From Proteus terrae subsp. cibarius (GTDB taxonomy: Bacteria; Pseudomonadota; Gammaproteobacteria; Enterobacterales; Enterobacteriaceae), in assembly GCF_011045835.1 (NCBI RefSeq), contig NZ_CP047349.1, positions 2,914,001-2,978,000 on the forward strand: a stretch of DNA of 64,000 bases, written 5' to 3'. A program made the translations under genes and the position numbers. Position 1 is the stretch's first letter, and each line of letters opens with the position of its first letter. Below, piece after piece: positions 46,291 to 53,901 of this stretch. The notes beneath the pieces were generated by a model. It had not been told where the DNA came from and ran no database searches. It saw only the letters and a list, made by a program, of their open reading frames with translations.

Positions 46291-46968
46291 TTAACGCTGA
46301 GAATCTAAAGCTTCGTTATTTTTTAATACATCTTGAGCTTTGCTATAACTTTCAATTAATAGCTGATAAGCAGGGAAAATCTGGGTATACGCTTGCGCCC
46401 ATTCTGCTGCGTCAGCACGGTTCCATGTTTTTTGAATTTCAGAAGCAACTGCTGCGGTATCCATCGGTACTACGCCAGCTTGAACAATACGAGCTAAGGT
46501 AATTTCTTCCGCCATTTTACTGTAAGTACCTGATGCATCAATCACTGCAAAGACTTGATAACCCTCAGCAATGGCACTAATTGCAGGGAATGCCATACAA
46601 ACACTCGTAATAGTACCCGCAATAATTAATTGCTTTTTACCTGTGGCTTTAACGGCTTCAACAAACTCAGGATTATCCCAAGCATTAATTTCACCTTTAC
46701 GTGCAACATATTTTGCGTGAGGAGCATTTTGATGAATTTCAGGAATTAATGGGCCATTAGGACCTTGTGGTACAGAAGCCGTTGTAATAACAGGCATGTT
46801 AGCTAATGTTGCTATTTTTGCTAATACTGAAGCACGAGCTCGTAATTCAGTCATTGGCATATCATCCACGGTTTGGAATAAACCACTTTGATGATCAATT
46901 AATAACATAACCGCATCTTCTGGATTAATTACAGGGCGCTGACCATTAAAATTTGCTGGAGTGCTCAT
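46291..46968 (-). CDS. YcaC-like isochorismatase-family hydrolase
   Basis: The 225-residue cysteine hydrolase has Asp in VMLLIDHQSGLF, Lys in VARKGEINAW and the catalytic Cys in GTITSVCMAFPA, with the preceding cis-peptide region. YcaC-type enzymes form octamers and their substrate is unknown; related members act on amides. It is divergent from a pirin gene across a region with paired inverted repeats, suggesting common control. Confidence 0.86.
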   Translation of the reverse strand: MSTPANFNGQRPVINPEDAVMLLIDHQSGLFQTVDDMPMTELRARASVLAKIATLANMPVITTASVPQGPNGPLIPEIHQNAPHAKYVARKGEINAWDNPEFVEAVKATGKKQLIIAGTITSVCMAFPAISAIAEGYQVFAVIDASGTYSKMAEEITLARIVQAGVVPMDTAAVASEIQKTWNRADAAEWAQAYTQIFPAYQLLIESYSKAQDVLKNNEALDSQR

Positions 46969-47105
46969 TTATTTATTCCTTTTAATTAATAAAGTTGATC
47001 ATTAACATGATTTAAGAAAAATATTTTTATATCGTTTCTCTTTCGTTGTAATAAACAATAATCAATTAATTAAAATCTCGGTAGTAGCAATTCTGATAAA
47101 CACTA

Positions 47106-47154
47106 TTCTAAAAATAGAACACTGAAACATTTTATTATTGTTCTATTTTTAGGA
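47106..47154. promoter_or_regulatory. Paired inverted repeats between the hydrolase and pirin genes
   Basis: TTCTAAAAATAGAACA (47106-47121) and TGTTCTATTTTTAGGA (47139-47154) are inverted copies matching at 15 of 16 positions. Each contains a short dyad TTCTA-n4-TAGAA. A third partial copy, TCTATTTTTGG, lies at 47163-47173. They sit in the divergent control region and are good candidates for regulator binding, perhaps by the LysR protein at 48184-49089. Confidence 0.65.
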
Positions 47155-47235
47155 TGATGAAATCTATTTTTGGCACTACTTAAATATATTAGTCGCTCTA
47201 AAATAGGCCCTATAGAAATCTTATAGGAACATTTT

Positions 47236-48108
47236 ATGAAAAAAATCATAGGTATTTATAAAGCACCTCGTCAACATTGGGTTGGCGATGGTTTTCATGT
47301 TCGCTCACTCTTTAGTTATGGTAATCATGGTAAATATTTAAACCCATTTTTACTTTTAGATAGAGCCGGGCCTACCGATTTTCCTGCATCTCAAGGACAT
47401 AATCGTGGTGTCGGGGAACACCCACATCGTGGATTTGAAACAGTCACTATCGTTTATAAAGGTGAAGTTGCACACCATGATTCCACAGGAGAAGGGGGTG
47501 TAATCGGCCCGGGTGACGTGCAATGGATGACCGCTGCGTCAGGTATTTTACATCAAGAATATCATTCTGATGAATTTACCAAAGAAGGTGGTGTGTTAGA
47601 TATGGTGCAATTGTGGGTTAATCTTCCATCTGAGGCTAAATCGGCACCTGCTGGCTATCAATTGCTAAAAGAAAGCGCGATCCCTGTACTTCCTTTAGCA
47701 GATAATGCCGGAAAAATGCGCATTATTGCCGGTGATTATCACGACACACATGGCGCTGCAAAAACTTTTTCACCTGTAGATGTGTGGGATCTTCAATTAA
47801 AAAGCACAAAATCAGTGACGTTGCCGACCAAGAAAGATCGTTATGTAGGGTTAGTGATATTGCACGGTAGTGTTTATCTTGATAATCAAACTCAACTACA
47901 AACAGGTGATTTGGTGATTTTAGATAATGAAGGTGGTTCTGTTAATCTTGAAGCTATTGAAGATGCAATAATCTTGTATCTCAGTGGAGAGCCTATTAAT
48001 GAGCCTGTTGTTGGTTATGGCCCTTTTGTCATGAATAGCGAAGCTCAAATCAAACAAGCTATTGATGATTTTAACCAAGGTAAATTCGGTCGTATTCCTA
48101 ACGAGTAA
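47236..48108 (+). CDS. Pirin-family bicupin protein
   Basis: The 290-residue protein has the pirin N-terminal cupin with GEHPHRGFETVTIVYKGEVAHHDS, including the His-rich metal site, then GDVQWMTAASGILHQE with further metal ligands. A second C-terminal cupin begins near 180. Pirins such as YhhW have quercetin dioxygenase activity in vitro; the natural role is usually redox or regulatory. It is divergent from the YcaC-like gene and convergent with the LysR gene. Confidence 0.92.
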   Translation: MKKIIGIYKAPRQHWVGDGFHVRSLFSYGNHGKYLNPFLLLDRAGPTDFPASQGHNRGVGEHPHRGFETVTIVYKGEVAHHDSTGEGGVIGPGDVQWMTAASGILHQEYHSDEFTKEGGVLDMVQLWVNLPSEAKSAPAGYQLLKESAIPVLPLADNAGKMRIIAGDYHDTHGAAKTFSPVDVWDLQLKSTKSVTLPTKKDRYVGLVILHGSVYLDNQTQLQTGDLVILDNEGGSVNLEAIEDAIILYLSGEPINEPVVGYGPFVMNSEAQIKQAIDDFNQGKFGRIPNE

Positions 48109-48141
48109 CACTTTTATTTCATACAACAAACAATAGAAACC

Positions 48142-48176
48142 AAACGGCTCCCTTTAATATTCGGAGCCGTTTTTAT
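48142..48176. terminator. Terminator between pirin and LysR genes
   Basis: AAACGGCTCC (48142-48151) pairs with GGAGCCGTTT (48163-48172), followed by T residues on the plus strand. It serves convergent genes. Confidence 0.88.
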
Positions 48177-48183
48177 ATTGCAC

Positions 48184-49089
48184 TTACTCTTTCAATGGCG
48201 ACATATTATCAGCAAGGTATTCCAGCAATACTTGAATCGCAGGTAATAAGCCTTTTCTTGACGGGTAAACTGCATGAATAACATCTTTAGGAAAACGCCA
48301 ATTTGGCAACACTTCAATTAACGAGCCGTCTTGTAGTTCATTTTCAACCACACTCAGTGGTAATCGAGTTATTCCTAATCCTTTTAATGTTGCTTTATAA
48401 AGTGTAATAACATCGGTTGTCGCTAGTTTCGGAGTCACATGTTGTGTGGAAACCGTACCATTTTCATGAGTCAAGGTTAGTGTGTATTGTTGTGAATGTT
48501 CGCTATTTGCCAAAATAGGATAGTCTGCAAGTTGTTCTGGTGAATCAGGGATCTCTTGTCCTTTAAATAACAAAGGGCTGGCGACTAGAACACGTCGAGA
48601 ATAACCTAGGATTTTCATTGTTAGACCTGAGTCATCTAATGGTAATGCTCTTACTCGCAAGGCTAAATCAAGACCTTCACTAATTACATCAACAGGACGA
48701 TTAATAGCTAATATCTGGATATTAATATCCGGGTATTTCTCCATAAAATCGACCAAAATATCTTGAATATAAATTTGCAATAATGCGACAGGACACGAGA
48801 GTTTAATTGTGCCATGTGGGTGCCCTTGCGCTGAACAAATAACTTCTTCTGCAATTTCAGCTTCTGAGACTACATTTTTACACTGCTGATAAAATGTCTG
48901 CCCGATTTTAGTGACATGAAATTGACGTGTAGAACGATAAATCAAAGAGACATTGAGCTTCTGTTCTAAATCAGCGATACGACGACTTAGTTTAGATTTA
49001 GGTATACCTAATGTTTCTGCTGCTTGAGAAAAACCGCCAAACTCAACGACTTTCACAAAATAGTAGAGATCATTTAAATCGTACTTCAT
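48184..49089 (-). CDS. LysR-family transcriptional regulator
   Basis: The 301-residue regulator has a winged helix at the N-terminus (YFVKVVEFGGFSQAAETLGIPKSKLSRRIADLE) and a substrate-binding domain of the CrgA/DsdC-like subgroup (GTIKLSCPVALLQIYI, LDLALRVRAL). Its target is not certain. The adjacent pirin/hydrolase pair has candidate operator repeats, and the DASS carrier gene lies divergent on the other side across 521 bp. Either could be regulated. Confidence 0.9.
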   Translation of the reverse strand: MKYDLNDLYYFVKVVEFGGFSQAAETLGIPKSKLSRRIADLEQKLNVSLIYRSTRQFHVTKIGQTFYQQCKNVVSEAEIAEEVICSAQGHPHGTIKLSCPVALLQIYIQDILVDFMEKYPDINIQILAINRPVDVISEGLDLALRVRALPLDDSGLTMKILGYSRRVLVASPLLFKGQEIPDSPEQLADYPILANSEHSQQYTLTLTHENGTVSTQHVTPKLATTDVITLYKATLKGLGITRLPLSVVENELQDGSLIEVLPNWRFPKDVIHAVYPSRKGLLPAIQVLLEYLADNMSPLKE

Positions 49090-49610
49090 TGTGTATCACC
49101 TATTAGGTTATTTTCAATATTTAGCTGAATTGTTTCAGGCGCCAATATTATAGCAAAAAATAATTGTAAATATTTTTCCATTATTCAACTATTGTTAATA
49201 ATATTATAATCACATAGGTTAATAAGATAAAGACGATCAAAAACAATAACACAATTTATTCTAACTTTATTAAATTAATATTATAAATGTGATATAAGAT
49301 GAATTCACATATCATAAATATATTTTATTTCCACCTATTATTGAAATTGACTTTTATTATTAATAAATCAGTTAAAATACAAAAAACCAATAAAAACATA
49401 AAGATAAAAACCACTCTATATTTCAATATCATTAAGTTATATAAAATGTATTTTTTTAAAATTAAGTTAATAAATAATTTTATTTTTATGACACCAATCA
49501 ATGAATCTTTAATAATATGTTAATAAGATCGTTCTCAATAAAAACACTTATTCGCTTTATTTTTTTACTTCCGATTATTTATTTAACCTGCAACCTAATG
49601 GAATAACCTG
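49090..49610. other. 521-bp AT-rich intergenic region
   Basis: It separates the divergent LysR gene and the DASS carrier gene. A low-complexity frame of 74 codons (49299-49523) is open, but its Ile/Lys/Asn composition and lack of a good ribosome site argue against coding. I see no RNA gene or strong repeat. Confidence 0.55.
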
Positions 49611-51083
49611 ATGAATAAATTAACTCCATTACGCCCCATACCTACATTAATCGCCGTTTCTATTACCCTTATTATCTGGTTTCTTATTCCCGTACCACAG
49701 GGAGTTGATCCCAATGCTTGGCATTTATTAGCACTCTTTGTCGGGACTATCGCTGCCATTATTGGTAAAGCTCTTCCTATCGGCGCTGTTTCTATTATTG
49801 CTATCGCATTAGTCGCTGTTACAGGGGTCACTAACCCTAATTCAACCAAAGCCGCTATCGGTGATGCATTAAGTGGATTTTCCAATGATCTTATCTGGTT
49901 AATTGGTATTTCCATTATGGTGTCAATGAGTCTGAATAAAACCGGGCTCGGCGCTAGAATTGGTTATTATTTTATTTCCCTATTTGGCAAAAAAACCATT
50001 GGGATAGCCTATTCATTGGCTATTGCTGAAACAATATTAGCCCCTGTAACACCAAGTAATACCGCGCGTGGTGGTGGGATTATTCACCCAATTATGCGTT
50101 CAATATCAGATAGTTTTAACTCTAAAGCAGAAGATGGTACAAGTGGTAAAATAGGCCGTTATCTCTCTTTAGTGAACTACAATATAAACCCAATTACTTC
50201 TGCCATGTTTATTACGGCAACAGCTCCTAACCCACTCATTGTGAGTTTAATTATCAGTGAAACCGATCCTACACATGAGCTTAGTTGGTCTATGTGGGCA
50301 ATTGCGGCTTTTGTACCCGCTATCGTTTCATTAATTTTAATGCCTATTGTTATTTATCTACTTTATAAACCTGAAATAACCAGCACCCCGAATGCACCAC
50401 ATTTTGCTAAAGAGCGTTTAGCACAATTAGGGCCTATTTCATTGCCTGAAAAAATAACCCTTGCCGTCTTCGCATTATTATTAATTATGTGGGCAGGCGT
50501 CCCTGCACTGTTATTTGGTGATGGATTTAGCGTTAATGCGACAACAGCGGCATTTATTGGCTTATCTATTTTATTATGTACAGGTGTTTTGAATTGGGAT
50601 GATATTTTAAAAAACAAAGGTGCATGGGATACCGTAGTTTGGTTCTCTGCATTAGTAATGATGGCATCCTTCTTAGGAAAATTAGGACTAATTAAATGGT
50701 TGTCACTCAGTGTTGGGGCAAGTATTGATAGCATGGGAATAAGTTGGGTCAGTGGCATGATATTACTGGTATTAATTTATGTTTATTCTCACTATTTCTT
50801 TGCCAGTACTACCGCCCATATTACCGCTATGTTTGCTGCTTTCTATGCCGCAGGTTTAGCCCTTGGCGCCCCACCAATGTTATTAGGACTTATCTTGGCA
50901 TTCTCATCTTCATTAATGATGTCATTAACCCATTACGGTACTGGTACTGCACCCATTATTTTCGGTTCTGGCTACGCCACATTGGGCGAATGGTGGAAAA
51001 CCGGATTTGTGATGAGCGTAGTTAACCTTATCGTTTGGATAACCTTGGGTAGTGTATGGTGGAAGGTACTGGGATATTGGTAA
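49611..51083 (+). CDS. DASS/SLC13-family dicarboxylate or tricarboxylate carrier (CitT-like)
   Basis: The 490-residue protein has about 12 helices. It begins with the LIIWFLIPVPQGVDPNAWHLLALFV segment typical of CitT/YbhI/TtdT proteins and carries the SNT-type substrate motif in PVTPSNTARGGGIIHP. A second hairpin region holds ITATAPNPLIVSLI. This subgroup exchanges citrate, succinate, tartrate or oxoglutarate; the substrate here cannot be told. No citrate lyase or tartrate dehydratase gene is adjacent. Confidence 0.9.
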   Translation: MNKLTPLRPIPTLIAVSITLIIWFLIPVPQGVDPNAWHLLALFVGTIAAIIGKALPIGAVSIIAIALVAVTGVTNPNSTKAAIGDALSGFSNDLIWLIGISIMVSMSLNKTGLGARIGYYFISLFGKKTIGIAYSLAIAETILAPVTPSNTARGGGIIHPIMRSISDSFNSKAEDGTSGKIGRYLSLVNYNINPITSAMFITATAPNPLIVSLIISETDPTHELSWSMWAIAAFVPAIVSLILMPIVIYLLYKPEITSTPNAPHFAKERLAQLGPISLPEKITLAVFALLLIMWAGVPALLFGDGFSVNATTAAFIGLSILLCTGVLNWDDILKNKGAWDTVVWFSALVMMASFLGKLGLIKWLSLSVGASIDSMGISWVSGMILLVLIYVYSHYFFASTTAHITAMFAAFYAAGLALGAPPMLLGLILAFSSSLMMSLTHYGTGTAPIIFGSGYATLGEWWKTGFVMSVVNLIVWITLGSVWWKVLGYW

Positions 51084-51116
51084 GGTTTTAAAAATATCGC
51101 CTTAAATAAAACAAAT

Positions 51117-51149
51117 ATAAGATGCCTAGTTTATTATTAGGCATCTTAT
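51117..51149. terminator. Terminator between DASS carrier and fimbrial operon
   Basis: A perfect 12-bp stem, ATAAGATGCCTA (51117-51128) with TAGGCATCTTAT (51138-51149), has a 9-base loop. It is between convergent units and ends five bases beyond the last fimbrial gene. T content is better on the minus strand. Confidence 0.78.
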
Positions 51150-51153
51150 AAAA

Positions 51154-51456
51154 TTAACGCCAAATATCGTTACTTGCGATAATTGACTCTGATTGATAAT
51201 GACTTTTTTTATTCTCTATTTTATCTTTATCAACAACATGTTGAACATCATCAAAAAAGTAATTTAAATCGACATCAAAAAGATAGGATAAAATATAAAT
51301 ACTTTCTGCATGGATGTTTGACTCACCATTTTCAAAACGAGATTGATGTTGCTGGCTTATTCCCAATAAAGCACCAAACTCACTGCCACTCATACTGTGT
51401 GTTATTCTTAACTCTCTAATTTTAGCGCCAACTAATCTTGATATTTCTTTATTCAT
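51154..51456 (-). CDS. MrpJ-like XRE-family regulator, distal copy
   Basis: The 100-residue helix-turn-helix protein has an XRE domain with the MrpJ-type recognition block GISQQHQSRFENGES. MrpJ paralogues are encoded at the ends of Proteus fimbrial operons and repress flagellar genes to switch from swarming to adhesion. I chose ATG 51456 (MNKEISRLVG) with GGAG upstream; the open frame continues to 51501 with a hydrophobic, unlikely extension. It is the last gene of the operon, 48 bp after the adhesin gene. Confidence 0.86.
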   Translation of the reverse strand: MNKEISRLVGAKIRELRITHSMSGSEFGALLGISQQHQSRFENGESNIHAESIYILSYLFDVDLNYFFDDVQHVVDKDKIENKKSHYQSESIIASNDIWR

Positions 51457-51504
51457 AACATCTCCGAAAAATAAAATTGATAATATCAAAAATACACTCA
51501 TTAA

Positions 51505-52488
51505 TTATTCGTACAAAATATTTACCGTAGCAATTGAGTTAGCACTTCCTGGTGTTATAGTACTTCCTGTTTTTATATAACGTGCTTTCCAACCAAAAAT
51601 ATAATCGCCTGATGCAACCTGATTTTGTAAACTATTTTTAGTATTTAATTTAATAGGATTATTATTTTTATCTAATAACTGAATTCCAATTCCTGTTGCT
51701 GAATTTGTACCTGATAACTTTAATTTGCCTGTATTTACATCAATATATCCAGCACTACTCGTCACAGTGGCTTTAATATTGGTACCTGCAGCACAACTTA
51801 GCGTAATGGGAATATCAACATTTTTACTTACATCACCAATATTTTTAAATTGGGTATCATACCAAGTGCCCATATTAACATTGTAACTAGATGATTTGGT
51901 TGAACATTTTAAAGAGTTTATTCTTATTGCATTTAACGGTAGAAATAACGATGTTAAATTCCAAGTAGTATTGCGAGGTGCAGTATTATTCTGCACAGCT
52001 TTAGCAACCTCTCCCAATTTTAAGCTTCCTGACTGTGTTACTTGGCCTGTTTTTATTATCTGCACTCTCCAATAAGGATTGGGCATATGATATGTTTTAC
52101 CAACTTCAGTAGACTTACTAACCCAGTCAAAATTAATAGCACCTATATTATTAAAATAAACTTTCACTCCAATTCCAGGAATATTTGTCTGTACAATTTT
52201 ATTCGCATTAGGCACCCATCCATTAGTATATTTCGCAGAAATTGATGCATTACCACATTGCCCATCAGTACCTGAGTAGGTATTTATAGGTCCATTTTTA
52301 TAATTGATCTGAATTTCTTCTAATACACGAGTTCCCATATCATCATATTGAATTGAATAGACTCTATTCGGTATATCAGCCCTAATATTTCTGAGATTTG
52401 GATTTTGAATACAAGCAGAAAAAGTATACGTGGAATAAAATAAAGCCCCACTTAATAAAAAAATAGATTTAGTGCTTATATGGCGCAT
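51505..52488 (-). CDS. Two-domain fimbrial tip adhesin
   Basis: The 327-residue precursor has a signal peptide (about 1-24, ending TFSA). A unique N-terminal receptor-binding-like domain (about 25-195) includes repeated Asn/Tyr-rich segments. A C-terminal pilin domain (about 200-327) contains the LKCSTKSS and LSCAAGTN cysteines and a beta-zipper end NSIATVNILYE. This is the layout of FimH/MrpH-like tip adhesins. The receptor is unknown. The start overlaps the upstream MrpJ-like gene by 20 bp. Confidence 0.82.
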   Translation of the reverse strand: MRHISTKSIFLLSGALFYSTYTFSACIQNPNLRNIRADIPNRVYSIQYDDMGTRVLEEIQINYKNGPINTYSGTDGQCGNASISAKYTNGWVPNANKIVQTNIPGIGVKVYFNNIGAINFDWVSKSTEVGKTYHMPNPYWRVQIIKTGQVTQSGSLKLGEVAKAVQNNTAPRNTTWNLTSLFLPLNAIRINSLKCSTKSSSYNVNMGTWYDTQFKNIGDVSKNVDIPITLSCAAGTNIKATVTSSAGYIDVNTGKLKLSGTNSATGIGIQLLDKNNNPIKLNTKNSLQNQVASGDYIFGWKARYIKTGSTITPGSANSIATVNILYE

Positions 52489-52762
52489 TTTTATCTCCTA
52501 ACTTATCTATTATTTTAGTTTTCATCTCTTTTTGCTCTTCTTCATCTAAAATAAAAAATTGGCTTAAACAAATATCAAAAGCACGAGCATATTGATAAAG
52601 TCTATCTAAACTAACTCTATTAATACCTCGTTCATATCTTGATTGCTGTTGTTGACTGATACCAATTATTTCCGCCAGTTCACTTAAAGTGTACCCATTC
52701 ATAGCTCTATAATAAGCTATTTTTTTTCCAATCATTTTTGATTCCGGGTAAATATGACTCAT
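52469..52762 (-). CDS. MrpJ-like XRE-family regulator, internal copy
   Basis: The 97-residue XRE protein has IGKKIAYYRAMNGYTLSELAEI, then the MrpJ hallmark GISQQQQSRYERG in the recognition helix. It lies between a minor pilin gene (21 bp upstream) and the tip adhesin gene (20-bp overlap). The overlap implies translational coupling. It differs clearly from the distal copy at 51154-51456, so the pair is not a recent tandem duplication. Confidence 0.87.
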   Translation of the reverse strand: MSHIYPESKMIGKKIAYYRAMNGYTLSELAEIIGISQQQQSRYERGINRVSLDRLYQYARAFDICLSQFFILDEEEQKEMKTKIIDKLGDKNAPYKH

Positions 52763-52783
52763 TTTTATTTCCTTTATTACTCA

Positions 52784-53281
52784 TTAATTATAAAGAAGCG
52801 TGAATTCAAGATGACTTTTAAATGAACCCACTGTGATATTACTTCCATAACCTATAATTCTTGCCGATAAAGGAAATTCAGCATTGTGTGTCTGCTGATT
52901 AACGTTCACTATTAATTTTTCATTATTTTTTATAATACTTTTATTTAATTGTGCTGCGATATTTAATGCCGTATTTTTTGCTGTGCCACTATTAATAAAA
53001 TACTCTGGATAATTAGGATCAACAATCCCTTTTAAGGTCATTGTGACTTTATTCGTTGTTATTGGGCAATTTTTTAACTTTATAGAAAAATTAACCCAAT
53101 CTGAATTTTGATTGTTTTTAATATTTCTAATATTTATTTTATTAAGATCAATCAAGTAATTTTTTGTTTCTAATTCACAAGGTGATGCAATCACAGAGCC
53201 ATAAACATTAATATTAACAACACTTGCTACTGCAAAAGGAGAACATAAAAACAATAGGGATAATGGTATGATTTTATACAT
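52784..53281 (-). CDS. Minor fimbrial subunit
   Basis: The 165-residue pilin has a signal peptide (about 1-19, ending VASVVN). A cysteine pair (Cys in ASPCELET and in LKNCPITT) and a C-terminal beta-zipper strand with penultimate Tyr-like LEFTLLYN are present. It follows the other minor pilin by 12 bp. It probably acts as an adaptor near the tip; that is inferred from operon position. Confidence 0.85.
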   Translation of the reverse strand: MYKIIPLSLLFLCSPFAVASVVNINVYGSVIASPCELETKNYLIDLNKINIRNIKNNQNSDWVNFSIKLKNCPITTNKVTMTLKGIVDPNYPEYFINSGTAKNTALNIAAQLNKSIIKNNEKLIVNVNQQTHNAEFPLSARIIGYGSNITVGSFKSHLEFTLLYN

Positions 53282-53293
53282 AATATTCTGCCT

Positions 53294-53815
53294 CTACCTA
53301 TAGATTATGGTTGCTGTAATTTTTGCAGATACCGTACCTGGAGTGGCATTTCCAAGTTTACTAAATGCCCGTGTTCTTAAAGGAATATTCACTGATGACT
53401 GGCCATTAACCGCGATATACAGTGATTTTTGATTACCTAATGGTATTAATCCATTACTATTTTCATTCTGCAATTGCACGGCAATATTCTTTGCAGTTCC
53501 TTCATTTTTATATAAATTATTGACATCAGCATTATCTGGTGTACCAGTAAATGTTAGCTTTACTTGATTTATTGTGGGTGAACAATCAATTAATTTAATC
53601 GTAAAATTATTCCACACCGAACTCGAATTTGTTGTCTTAAATAAATTTGCAGGCATTTCCTTTAAATCAATATTAATATTACTTCCTCCAGAAATATTAC
53701 AAGTTGCAGCTCTAATATTTCCAGAAAAATTAACAGTAACCGTATTCCCAGCGAGTAAAGGAAAACTTATTATTACACTGGTTATTAAAATAAAAAATCT
53801 TATTAATATAGTCAT
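53294..53815 (-). CDS. Minor fimbrial subunit
   Basis: The 173-residue pilin has a signal peptide (about 1-22, ending LLAG), then VTVNFSGNIRAATCNISGG with the first pilin cysteine and KLIDCSPTINQVKLTF with the second. The C-terminus is KITATIIYR. It lies 86 bp after the usher gene. It resembles the major pilin in pattern but is divergent, consistent with an adaptor subunit. Confidence 0.85.
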   Translation of the reverse strand: MTILIRFFILITSVIISFPLLAGNTVTVNFSGNIRAATCNISGGSNINIDLKEMPANLFKTTNSSSVWNNFTIKLIDCSPTINQVKLTFTGTPDNADVNNLYKNEGTAKNIAVQLQNENSNGLIPLGNQKSLYIAVNGQSSVNIPLRTRAFSKLGNATPGTVSAKITATIIYR

Positions 53816-53901
53816 TTCACTTTCCTACGCGTAGCAAATATCGACAGCTATAAAAGAAATAACTGGGTTTAATATATTAGCTTTAATGCTATTTAAATTT
53901 A

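Noticed and set aside
49299..49523. Plus-strand frame of 74 codons in the LysR-DASS gap
   Set aside because: Composition is dominated by Ile, Lys, Asn and Phe as expected from random AT-rich DNA, with no convincing Shine-Dalgarno.
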